Of a stretch of DNA of 10,262 nucleotides, positions 1 through 6,041 are shown piece by piece (position 1 is the stretch's first letter; each line of letters starts with the position of its first letter). Under the pieces are notes generated by a model. It did not search any database. It was not told the DNA's origin and worked only from the letters and a program-made list of their open reading frames with translations. The position numbers and the translations under genes were made by a program. Source of the DNA: UBA1858 sp965658595 (GTDB taxonomy: Bacteria; Pseudomonadota; Gammaproteobacteria; UBA4575); NCBI GenBank assembly GCA_965658595.1, contig CBFHSW010000060.1:1-10262 (forward strand), written 5' to 3'.

Positions 1-976
1 TTTCAGAGCTATTATCGGCTCTTTTAATCATACTGGAGTAAAGTGAATTGATTCGTAACTTAGGAGCAACGTCAGTATTTAATTCTATACGCCAAGTATT
101 TTTATATTTCACCACTGATACATCAGGTATTACATACTGAGTATCACTATCCGTCATTTGTGCGCCTGGTCGTGGATTGAGTGATTGTATGAGTTCGATA
201 ATATGATGCAATTCATCTGTATTGAGTTTTAGCTTCTTTTGTATAGTGACTAAATCACGCTTACCAAGTGCTTCGATATAATCTGTTATGACACGTTGTG
301 CTGATTCCAACAGGGGTGTGTCTGCAGGTAATAAGCTGAGTTGAATCAGGAGGCATTCGGCTAGGTTTTGTGCGCCACTGCCGATAGGGTCTAAGTGTTG
401 AATTAAGTGCAATACGGCAATGACTTCATCACATTCAAGTTCTGGTAGGCTTTCCTGTAAATCTTTAAATATACTTTCGACACTGTCTGCCAGATAGCCA
501 TCATTGTCGATCTCATCGATCAAGGTCATACCGATTACTTTATCGGTATCACTCAAGTGGAGTAAATCCAGTTGTTGTTGCAAATGTTCTTGCAAGCTAT
601 TGCTATGAACAGCCTGATTTTCATAGATATCGGTTTTTACTTCCTGCGGAGACTCACTATAGATATTAGGTTCTTGGTAGACATCTTCCCAGCTACTGTC
701 GACCACTAGTTCATCACTGATTTGCTCCTGCTGTTCCGGTATTTCCTGCTCTTCGAGCAATCTATCATTGGAGTCGTTCTCAACATCATTTTTATCAGAA
801 TCGGCTTGAATGTCATTGCCTTCATCTTCTTCCAACATGGGGTTGGTTTCAAACAATTGTTGAATTTCTTGTTGGAGTTCAACGGATGACAGCTGCAATA
901 GCTTAATGGCTTGTTGCAGTTGAGGCGTCATCGACAGAGATTGACCGAAACGCAGTTGAAGTGATGGTTTTAGCAT
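1..976 (-). CDS. rpoN: RNA polymerase sigma-54 factor RpoN (partial, N-terminal 325 codons)
   Basis: Sigma-54 directs core RNA polymerase to -24/-12 promoters that need AAA+ activators. Reading the minus strand from the ATG at 976 gives an open frame to base 1 with no stop. The N-terminus (MLKPSLQLRFGQSLSMTPQL) is the classic region I, rich in Gln and Leu, followed by the family's 'ETNPMLEE' segment near residues 43-50. Residues about 50-115 form the variable acidic linker (region II). The core-binding domain follows and contains 'LDPIGSGAQNLAECLLIQLS', a match to the conserved segment of region III. The helix-turn-helix and the RpoN box would lie beyond the window edge; family members are usually about 470-500 residues. 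It lies 80 bases downstream of lptB, the usual gammaproteobacterial position. No strong Shine-Dalgarno precedes the ATG. The identification is firm; the truncation is only the window boundary. Confidence 0.96.
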   Translation of the reverse strand, partial: MLKPSLQLRFGQSLSMTPQLQQAIKLLQLSSVELQQEIQQLFETNPMLEEDEGNDIQADSDKNDVENDSNDRLLEEQEIPEQQEQISDELVVDSSWEDVYQEPNIYSESPQEVKTDIYENQAVHSNSLQEHLQQQLDLLHLSDTDKVIGMTLIDEIDNDGYLADSVESIFKDLQESLPELECDEVIAVLHLIQHLDPIGSGAQNLAECLLIQLSLLPADTPLLESAQRVITDYIEALGKRDLVTIQKKLKLNTDELHHIIELIQSLNPRPGAQMTDSDTQYVIPDVSVVKYKNTWRIELNTDVAPKLRINSLYSSMIKRADNSSE

Positions 977-988
977 GAAGCCAGAGAG

Positions 989-1001
989 TCAATAATATTG
1001 A
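989..1001. repeat. Small inverted repeat just upstream of rpoN
   Basis: TCAATA and TATTGA arms flank a single central base, 13 bases upstream of the rpoN start codon, in the 80-base lptB-rpoN gap. It is AT-rich and short, so it could be an operator half, a weak RNA hairpin, or chance. Nothing else recognisable was seen in this gap, and no terminator-like GC stem with a T-run. Confidence 0.25.
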
Positions 1002-1056
1002 TTCGATGGTTACATACTATTATTCAAAGTAACAGTATCTAAGATTGGAAGGGGGG

Positions 1057-1233
1057 TTATTTATTCTGTAACTGCTTATAAATGTCGTGTGCTTGCTTAT
1101 GGCTAATATTTAAGACTTCCATTAGATCAATTTCATTAGCGCGCATAATTTCACGGATGCCGCCATAGTGTCTGAGTAATACATCTGTGCGTTTGGGCCC
1201 AAGACCTTTAATGTTATTGAGTGCATTGAGCGG
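1057..1233 (-). other. Helix-hairpin-helix (HhH)2-like domain fused to LptB
   Basis: This is the part of the lptB frame beyond the usual family end (residues 247-304). The first hairpin has the GxGPKR core (GLGPKR) followed by 'LLRHYGG', as in the UvrC C-terminus. The second is degenerate, with NIS where UvrC usually has GIS, then a helix ending IYKQL. In UvrC this domain binds junction or bubble DNA near the incision site. Here no start codon or ribosome binding site suggests a separate gene, so it should be translated as a tail of LptB. The resemblance is judged by eye from motif spacing. Confidence 0.8.
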
Positions 1234-1971
1234 TAATTCAAAGTCATTACCTAAATAGACATCCCGCACCTCTTTGGTGTTAGTTAACTCTATGGGTGCA
1301 CCTTTAGCGAGCACGGTACCACTGTTGAGTATGTAAGCACGCGTACACATAGCCAGAGTCTCCCGGACATTATGATCAGTGATTAATAACCCTATGCCTT
1401 GATCGCATAGTTTTTCTAATAACTTTTGTATCTCTTTTACCGAGACAGGATCTACACCTGCAAAGGGTTCGTCTAATAGAATAAATTTTGGTTCGATGGC
1501 CAGTACTCGGGCTATTTCAACACGTCGTCGCTCACCACCAGATAAGCTATAACCTTTGTTATTACGGATATGTTCAATTTGAAAATCTTGCAGTAATTGT
1601 TGACATAGATTTTTCTGTGCAGCGGCATCAATATCTTTACGCAGTTGTAAAATAGCGAGCAGATTTTCTTCTACGGTCAAGCCGCGGAAGATTGAGGCTT
1701 CTTGAGGGAGATAGCCAACCCCATGTTGTGCGCGTGCATGTATGGGAAGTTGAGTAATATCTTCCTGATCAAGCGTGATGCTACCGTGATCGGTTTTTAC
1801 CAATCCAACTAACATATAAAAAGTTGTGGTTTTACCCGCGCCATTAGGGCCGAGTAAGCCAACAATTTCGCCACTATTTAATTCAATATCGACATCGTTA
1901 ACAACGCGGCGCTTTTTATATTGCTTGGCGAGTTGTTGAGCAGATAAACAGTGATTATTGGGTGTCGTCAT
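1057..1971 (-). CDS. lptB: LPS export ATPase LptB with a C-terminal UvrC-like helix-hairpin-helix extension
   Basis: LptB is the cytoplasmic ABC ATPase that powers LPS extraction by LptFG. The chosen start (MTTPNNHCLSAQQLAKQYKK) matches the family N-terminus and overlaps the end of lptA by 17 bases. A longer frame to 2016 adds 15 unrelated hydrophobic residues and is less likely. From this start the motifs are Walker A GPNGAGKTT (41-49), Q-loop Gln90, signature LSGGE (143-147), Walker B ending in LLDEP with catalytic Glu168, and H-loop His200. The normal C-terminus of the family is recognisable as YLGNDFEL at 239-246. The frame then continues for 58 residues without a break. That extension contains 'IKGLGPKRTDVLLRHYGG' followed by a second helical repeat ending 'KQAHDIYKQLQ', very like the double helix-hairpin-helix that ends UvrC. 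The total is 304 residues, against about 241 in E. coli. The ATPase assignment is certain; the function of the tail is unknown. Confidence 0.96.
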   Translation of the reverse strand: MTTPNNHCLSAQQLAKQYKKRRVVNDVDIELNSGEIVGLLGPNGAGKTTTFYMLVGLVKTDHGSITLDQEDITQLPIHARAQHGVGYLPQEASIFRGLTVEENLLAILQLRKDIDAAAQKNLCQQLLQDFQIEHIRNNKGYSLSGGERRRVEIARVLAIEPKFILLDEPFAGVDPVSVKEIQKLLEKLCDQGIGLLITDHNVRETLAMCTRAYILNSGTVLAKGAPIELTNTKEVRDVYLGNDFELPLNALNNIKGLGPKRTDVLLRHYGGIREIMRANEIDLMEVLNISHKQAHDIYKQLQNK

Positions 1972-2455
1972 CGAAGAGTTTGGATTGAGGGATAATAGTA
2001 ATATTGACACGATCATTGCTCGTGCCGCTATCGATTAAGCCTTGATCTGTGAGGTATTTAATATATTCACTGCGTATCACATTACCAAGCTGAGTAATTT
2101 TTGCCTGCCTAAATAGCTCAATTTTGTTTTTATTAGCGTTATGGATCATTTCCTCTGATTCAGCATAGACTATATCACCCTCATCAGTGGTTTCCTGGTA
2201 AGTTGCCAGATCACCAAAAGCAATAATCCTAGTGACGGCATTATTCTTAGTGTGAATAATAATCTTATTACCCTTGAGTATAGTGGTGCCTTGAATCATC
2301 ACCACGTTGCCGAGATATGTGCTCTCTCCAGACTTGTCATTGAGCTCCGCGTTATCAGCACTGATCTGAATAGGTTGCTGATTATCATCAGAGCGCGCGT
2401 AGCTGGATGATGACATGAAAAATATTAAGATTGATATGAATAAAGGTTTGAGCAT
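1955..2455 (-). CDS. lptA: Periplasmic LPS-bridge protein LptA
   Basis: LptA oligomerises through OstA-type beta-jellyroll folds to form the periplasmic bridge that carries LPS from the inner membrane complex to LptD. The 166-residue product starts with a Sec signal peptide (MLKPLFISILIFFMSSSSYA, predicted cleavage after SYA near residue 20). The mature part opens with 'IQISADNAELNDKSGESTYL', the hallmark of the OstA/LptA N-terminal strand set. It continues through repeated beta-strand segments such as 'GNVVMIQGTTILKGNKI' and 'AITQLGNVIRSEYI'-like strands near residues 117-134. Its length is slightly below E. coli LptA (185). The stop lies inside the start of lptB (17-base overlap), which suggests translational coupling. 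Upstream there are only 47 bases to kdsC, where lptC would normally be. The Shine-Dalgarno is poor, so coupling or a nearby promoter may matter. Confidence 0.94.
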   Translation of the reverse strand: MLKPLFISILIFFMSSSSYARSDDNQQPIQISADNAELNDKSGESTYLGNVVMIQGTTILKGNKIIIHTKNNAVTRIIAFGDLATYQETTDEGDIVYAESEEMIHNANKNKIELFRQAKITQLGNVIRSEYIKYLTDQGLIDSGTSNDRVNITIIPQSKLFDDDTQ

Positions 2456-2502
2456 GTTGGATTCGCAATATTTATTGTGAGTAAGATTCTATCAGGGTAG
2501 CT

Positions 2503-3039
2503 TTACTGTAAATTATAGTTGAGTGCTGTTTCTAGTAGACCTTTAGCATCTAGGATCAGTTCACACACTTCTCTCACGGCACCTTGTCCACCATTCAAAG
2601 AAGTGACAACATCGGAGTGCTGCTTGACCCACTCATGGGCGTCACCGACAGCGAAAGCCAAGCCACATAGTTTCATGGCTTGCACATCTATAATATCGTC
2701 TCCTACAAAAGCCACTTGTTGGGGGTCGATATTTTTTTCCGCCACAAGACTATTAAAAGCCTGTTTCTTATCGATATGTCCCTGCATGACATCTTCAACG
2801 CCCAGTTCTTGCATACGCACATCGACCGCTTTTGATTTGCGCCCAGAAATTACCGCCACTTGGATGCCGTAATGTATCAGCATGCGCACTCCATGACCGT
2901 CACGCACATTGAATGCTTTAGTTTCTTCACCTAAATGATTCAGGTAAATACGCCCATCAGTGAATACACCATCGATATCAAACACCACCATGTTGATAGA
3001 TTCGGCGCGCTGTTTTAAGTCTGTTTTAGAGAGAGACAA
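2503..3039 (-). CDS. kdsC: 3-deoxy-D-manno-octulosonate 8-phosphate phosphatase KdsC
   Basis: KdsC removes phosphate from Kdo-8-P to give Kdo for the LPS inner core. It is a tetrameric HAD-superfamily phosphatase of the C0 (capless) type. The 178-residue product shows HAD motif I DIDG (Asp21, Asp23), the 'AFNVRDGHG' segment near 42-50, motif II SGR (65-67), a lysine-bearing HIDKK segment (88-92), and motif IV GDDIID (113-118). The family C-terminal signature GGQGAVREVCE is at 150-160. The start is TTG, placed immediately after the TAA stop of kdsD and in the same frame, with GGGA about nine bases upstream as a usable ribosome binding site. The next in-frame ATG (residue 17) lies only four residues before the catalytic Asp21, so it is unlikely. 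The length matches the family (about 170-190). Confidence 0.96.
   Translation of the reverse strand: MSLSKTDLKQRAESINMVVFDIDGVFTDGRIYLNHLGEETKAFNVRDGHGVRMLIHYGIQVAVISGRKSKAVDVRMQELGVEDVMQGHIDKKQAFNSLVAEKNIDPQQVAFVGDDIIDVQAMKLCGLAFAVGDAHEWVKQHSDVVTSLNGGQGAVREVCELILDAKGLLETALNYNLQ
2512..2540 (-). promoter_or_regulatory. Possible internal promoter ahead of lptA (-10 TATAAT)
   Basis: A perfect TATAAT hexamer on the minus strand (2512-2517) lies at the 3' end of kdsC and would give a start near 2505, about 50 bases before the lptA ATG. No good -35 hexamer is seen at 16-18 bases. E. coli also has a promoter just ahead of lptA (sigma-E dependent, inside lptC). Only the -10 match is visible here, so this is weak. 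Confidence 0.25.
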
Positions 3040-4020
3040 TTAAACGATTCCCGCGTTGAGGAGATCATGCATATTCAATGCACCAATGACCTCGTTATCA
3101 TCATTTATTACTGGCAAAGCATTGATTTTGTGAGTTTGCATTTGTTGCAAGCTTGCAGTCGCCAGGGTGTGTGGCTGTGTGGATTGACAACTTCGCACCA
3201 TCACATCACACATGTGTGTTGTCTGTAGGTTGGTCTCTTGATCAAGTAAGCGGCGCAGATCACCGTCAGTGAATACTCCTACTAAATGATTGTTGTCATC
3301 GACTACAGTCGTCATACCTAAGCCCTTGCTACTGATCTCCATAAGCCCCTCTCTCACTAGACTGTTTTGATTGACGCGTGGAATAGTTTGGTCTGTATGC
3401 ATGATGTCCTGCACTGAGGTAAGTAGGCGCTTGCCTAATTTGCCGCCAGGATGTGAGCGTGCGAAATCTTCTTCATTGAAACCACGCGCAGATAATAGAC
3501 TTACTGCTAGGGCGTCACCCATAGCCAACATGGCTGCGGTGCTAGTGGTCGGTGCTAATCCTAGGGGGCAGGCTTCTTTCGTTACCGACACATCCAATAC
3601 TATGTGACTGCTGCGAGCCAGTGTGGACTGTGTATCACCGGTGAGGGTGACGATTGGACACTTGAGTAATTTTAGCGCAGGTATCAGAGTCACCAGCTCA
3701 TCTGACTCGCCGGAATTGGATAGCATCATGACGGCGTCATCTTCACAAATCATCCCAAGATCACCATGACAGGCCTCGGCCGCACTGACGAAAAAAGCCG
3801 GGCTCCCTGTGCTTGCCATAGTGGCCGCAATCTTGCGACTAATATGACCAGATTTACCAATTCCAATCAGAACTATGCGTCCACTGATGGCAATTAGACA
3901 CTCACAGGCGCGCACGAAGTCAGCGTCGATATGTGACTGTAACGCAGAGATTGCTTGGGCTTCTTGTTGAATTAGTTGCTTGGCTAATTCGATAGTGGCT
4001 TTAGGATCGATGGTTGACAT
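3040..4020 (-). CDS. kdsD: D-arabinose 5-phosphate isomerase KdsD
   Basis: KdsD interconverts ribulose 5-phosphate and arabinose 5-phosphate, the first committed supply step for Kdo. The start MSTIDPKATI (ATG at 4020) gives 326 residues, the family's normal length. A longer frame reaching 4140 lies over the end of yrbG and encodes unrelated sequence. Domains are an N-terminal SIS sugar-isomerase domain (about 35-180) with GIGKSGH (53-59) and SNSGESDE (101-108), the active-site segment SHPGG (189-193), then two CBS domains (about 203-262 and 270-325) with 'GVFTDGDLRR' and 'INALPVIND'. The gap to the upstream yrbG stop is 4 bases, and kdsC begins directly after its TAA. This is a standard Kdo cassette inside the lpt operon. 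Confidence 0.96.
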   Translation of the reverse strand: MSTIDPKATIELAKQLIQQEAQAISALQSHIDADFVRACECLIAISGRIVLIGIGKSGHISRKIAATMASTGSPAFFVSAAEACHGDLGMICEDDAVMMLSNSGESDELVTLIPALKLLKCPIVTLTGDTQSTLARSSHIVLDVSVTKEACPLGLAPTTSTAAMLAMGDALAVSLLSARGFNEEDFARSHPGGKLGKRLLTSVQDIMHTDQTIPRVNQNSLVREGLMEISSKGLGMTTVVDDNNHLVGVFTDGDLRRLLDQETNLQTTHMCDVMVRSCQSTQPHTLATASLQQMQTHKINALPVINDDNEVIGALNMHDLLNAGIV

Positions 4021-4024
4021 TGCT

Positions 4025-4996
4025 TTATAGGCTGATAGTAGAACGCAAATATAAACTGACCTGATAAGCAATGAAACAACTAATAAAGATAATTCCACTG
4101 AGCTTGGACAGCCCGCCGCGTTTGCGAGTGATAAAGGCAAGTGCGATTAACAGCAGCACTATGCTTGTCATAATGACAAAATCCTTATTAATTGCGTCAG
4201 CCGGTATTGGATAGTGAGTGATAAATGCAGGAATACTCATGACTCCTAGTATATTGAATATATTTGAACCAATAATATTGCCTATTGCTAAATCGGTATG
4301 ATGCTTGAGTGCGCCAGTGACGGAGGCGGCTAGCTCCGGCAGACTAGTTCCTATAGCAATAATGGTTAGACCAATTATCACATCGGATACTCCAAACATC
4401 TGGGCGAGCTCTACACTGGCTGTTACCAGCATATCGGAGCTAATGAGTAACACGATAAGCCCAAACAGCAACCAGAATATATGGTAGGTGAGACTTTTTG
4501 ATGGTTCATTAGATTTAGAATCTGTGGTGGATTCAAGCTCTTCAGTACTGTCTGGGACAAACTGACTCATAACATAAAGTACTAATAACATGAGTAATAT
4601 TAGTACACTACCTTCTACCAAGGTCAGTATTTGGTCTTTGATGAATAACCAAGTCAACGCAGTGGCAATCAGTAAGATTGGGAATTCACGTCGGAAAATG
4701 CTGTCTCGTACCACCAGCGGTGTTAGACATGCCGTGATTCCAAGAATCAGGGCAATATTAGTAATGTTTGAGCCAATGGCATTACCTACCGCTAAACCAG
4801 TGGTGTCACGAATCGCGGCGATGGCGGAAATAAACAATTCTGGAGCAGAGGTGCCAAAACCTACCACTATAATTCCGATAATGAGTGGAGACACATCGAG
4901 ATAATGAGCCAGCCCCATAGCACCTGAAATAAATCGGTCTGCGCTCCAAACTAGCAGAGCTAGTCCGATAATAATACTGAGGCTGATTAACAACAT
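4025..4996 (-). CDS. yrbG: YrbG-type Na+/Ca2+ exchanger family membrane protein
   Basis: This inner-membrane protein belongs to the CaCA (sodium/calcium exchanger) family; the transported ions of YrbG homologues are poorly defined. The 323 residues are mostly hydrophobic, with about ten membrane segments in two inverted halves. Each half carries an alpha-repeat: 'GFGTSAPELFISAIA' (46-60) with 'GNAIGSN' (71-77), and 'AIGTSLPELAASVTG' (214-228) with 'GNIIGSN' (239-245). The acidic residues of the two PEL motifs are those that coordinate ions in the family. A hydrophilic loop (about 147-170, rich in Ser, Thr, Glu) separates the halves. It is the first gene of the leftward block. In E. coli it likewise precedes kdsD and diverges from mlaF, whereas here the divergent gene is mlaC. 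Confidence 0.93.
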   Translation of the reverse strand: MLLISLSIIIGLALLVWSADRFISGAMGLAHYLDVSPLIIGIIVVGFGTSAPELFISAIAAIRDTTGLAVGNAIGSNITNIALILGITACLTPLVVRDSIFRREFPILLIATALTWLFIKDQILTLVEGSVLILLMLLVLYVMSQFVPDSTEELESTTDSKSNEPSKSLTYHIFWLLFGLIVLLISSDMLVTASVELAQMFGVSDVIIGLTIIAIGTSLPELAASVTGALKHHTDLAIGNIIGSNIFNILGVMSIPAFITHYPIPADAINKDFVIMTSIVLLLIALAFITRKRGGLSKLSGIIFISCFIAYQVSLYLRSTISL

Positions 4997-5022
4997 TGCT
5001 TAATATTCATTGGTAAAACGCG

Positions 5023-5052
5023 ATTATACATCGTTTCATTGCGGAATGACTG
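5023..5052 (-). promoter_or_regulatory. Candidate sigma-70 promoter for the leftward yrbG-kds-lpt-rpoN block
   Basis: On the minus strand a perfect -10 TATAAT lies at 5023-5028. A weak -35 (CAGTCA, 3 of 6 matches) is at 5047-5052 with an 18-base spacer. Transcription would start near 5016, leaving a leader of about 20 bases before the yrbG ATG. Position and -10 quality make it the best promoter candidate for this block. Confidence 0.45.
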
Positions 5053-5056
5053 CGAT

Positions 5057-5076
5057 CATATCTGGGCATAGATATG
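5057..5076. repeat. Inverted repeat (7-base arms) in the divergent intergenic region
   Basis: CATATCT and AGATATG are perfect complementary arms around a 6-base loop. There is no T-run, so a terminator is unlikely. It sits just upstream of the candidate leftward promoter and could be an operator or an RNA hairpin. Confidence 0.35.
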
Positions 5077-5085
5077 GGTGTCGAT

Positions 5086-5097
5086 GTGAAAATTCAC
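5086..5097. repeat. Short dyad GTGAA-AA-TTCAC
   Basis: Five-base complementary arms are separated by two bases. This is typical of a small operator-like dyad but short enough to be chance. It lies ten bases beyond the 5057-5076 inverted repeat. Confidence 0.25.
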
Positions 5098-5125
5098 CCT
5101 TGTAAGGGACGTACTCAACACTGGT

Positions 5126-5145
5126 GAGCATGATCTGATCAGCTC
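5126..5145. repeat. Imperfect 20-base dyad upstream of mlaC
   Basis: GAGC-A-TGATC and GATCAGCTC form nine complementary base pairs with one bulged A, around a single central T. The near-continuous symmetry suits a dimeric regulator's operator better than an RNA hairpin, because the loop would be one base. It overlaps the weak -35 element proposed for mlaC. Confidence 0.35.
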
Positions 5146-5165
5146 TAGTTCACTAATAGTATAAG
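5136..5165 (+). promoter_or_regulatory. Possible promoter for mlaC
   Basis: TGATCA (3 of 6 matches to the -35 consensus) and TATAAG (5 of 6 matches to the -10 consensus) are separated by 18 bases. Transcription would start near 5172, about 100 bases ahead of mlaC. This is a weak prediction; other AT-rich stretches near 5230-5255 are also possible. Confidence 0.22.
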
Positions 5166-5270
5166 AACACGTATCATTATCGCTGAACACACAACTGCTA
5201 GCGCTATCCAAGGGAACTGTGGTGCTTGTAAGATAAAGTTAAATTATTTGGATTTATTGAAGGATACTCT

Positions 5271-5909
5271 ATGAAAAAGCTCTTGATGACAGGTTTAATC
5301 ACGCAGCTGCTGGTAATCGGATTATTGAGTACAGTGGTGGCAGAAATCCGTTCACCTGAGGTGATTATTGAACAGACTTCGACTCAATTGTTGGACATTA
5401 TTAATCAAGAATCTGATCGAATTCGAGAGGATGTGAAATTTGTTGATTCAATCGTCAACGAGATTATTGTTCCGATTATAGACCTGCAATCAATGGCTAA
5501 ATTAATCCTTGGTAAACATTGGAAAACCGCGTCAGAACAACAACGTACCGATTTTATCGATGAATTCAAAAACATGTTGATCCGCACCTACGCAAAATCA
5601 GTTGCGGATTTTGGTCATGCCAAGATTAATATCATCCCCAATGCTGAGGGTCAGAAAGGTAAATTTTATCGTGTCAAAACACAGGTAACACTATCGGGAA
5701 GTCCTCCATTGAATGTTGATTATGTATTTCGACAGCAGAAGGATAAGCAATGGAAGGCATTTGATCTGGTGGTTGATGGTCTCAGCATGATCAAGAATTT
5801 CAGAAGCAGCTTTTCACAGGAAATCGAAGAGACCTCATTAGATGCTCTTATTGATCGCATCAGAAATACCAATACCGAGCAGCAAGTGACCTCGGATACT
5901 GTCTCATAA
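5271..5909 (+). CDS. mlaC: Periplasmic phospholipid-binding protein MlaC (Ttg2D family)
   Basis: MlaC shuttles phospholipid between the outer-membrane MlaA complex and the inner-membrane MlaFEDB transporter. The 212-residue product begins with a Sec signal peptide (cleavage predicted after VVA, residue 24). It then has the conserved family layout: an N-terminal helix 'EVIIEQTSTQLLDII', the core segment 'AKLILGKHWKTASEQQRTDF' (about 75-94), 'LIRTYAKSVADF', and C-terminal strands with 'VDYVFRQQKDKQWKAFDLVV' followed by 'GLSMIKNFRSSFSQEI'. The length fits the family (about 200-215). The ATG has a good ribosome binding site (AAGGA, seven bases upstream). Oddly, its usual partner genes mlaF, mlaE and mlaD upstream and mlaB downstream are missing, so it depends on transporter genes elsewhere or has a changed role. 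Confidence 0.94.
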   Translation: MKKLLMTGLITQLLVIGLLSTVVAEIRSPEVIIEQTSTQLLDIINQESDRIREDVKFVDSIVNEIIVPIIDLQSMAKLILGKHWKTASEQQRTDFIDEFKNMLIRTYAKSVADFGHAKINIIPNAEGQKGKFYRVKTQVTLSGSPPLNVDYVFRQQKDKQWKAFDLVVDGLSMIKNFRSSFSQEIEETSLDALIDRIRNTNTEQQVTSDTVS

Positions 5910-6041
5910 CATTATTAGTAAGATATTTAGTAGCGATCATAGCCTCACTCATTGTTGGATAATGCCCTGTATTGTTACCTCCCACCCATCCAGTGCATGA
6001 ATACATGCAGCGAGTAGAGCGCACACAACACTAGGAAAAGC
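5910..6041 (+). other. mlaC-murA spacer lacking mlaB and ibaG, with a small hairpin
   Basis: In E. coli mlaB and ibaG sit between mlaC and murA. This 132-base spacer is too short for either and shows no sizeable open frame. It contains a perfect inverted repeat, TGCATG and CATGCA around AATA (5994-6009), and ends with AGGA six bases ahead of the murA ATG. There is no T-run after the hairpin, so it does not look like a classical terminator. Confidence 0.6.

Larger units (their letters stand above)
4997..5270. other. Divergent intergenic region where mlaF, mlaE and mlaD would be expected
   Basis: This 274-base stretch between yrbG and mlaC holds candidate promoters and three dyads (listed separately). 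No open frame or recognisable remnant of mlaF, mlaE or mlaD was seen on the plus strand. In E. coli and relatives the mlaFED genes fill this position. Confidence 0.7.

Noticed and set aside
1057..1233. A separate small gene or a uvrC fragment encoding the helix-hairpin-helix domain
   Set aside because: There is no stop codon between the ATPase and the HhH part, and no suitable ribosome binding site and start at the domain boundary. A continuous fusion is simpler.
1972..2016. Longer LptB starting at 2016 (15 extra N-terminal residues)
   Set aside because: The extra residues are hydrophobic, read opposite no known LptB N-terminus, and lie deep inside the lptA frame. The ATG at 1971 gives the family-typical start.
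4021..4140. Longer KdsD starting at 4140
   Set aside because: The additional 40 residues overlap the yrbG 3' end and do not resemble KdsD. The ATG at 4020 gives the normal length of 326 residues.
2519..4904. Open frames of 60-117 codons on the plus strand across kdsC, kdsD and yrbG
   Set aside because: They lie entirely opposite well-supported genes, have no recognisable domains, and are composition shadows.
4997..5270. Pseudogene of mlaD or mlaE
   Set aside because: The plus-strand frames are interrupted by stops and no MCE or permease motif could be recognised. It is treated as intergenic.
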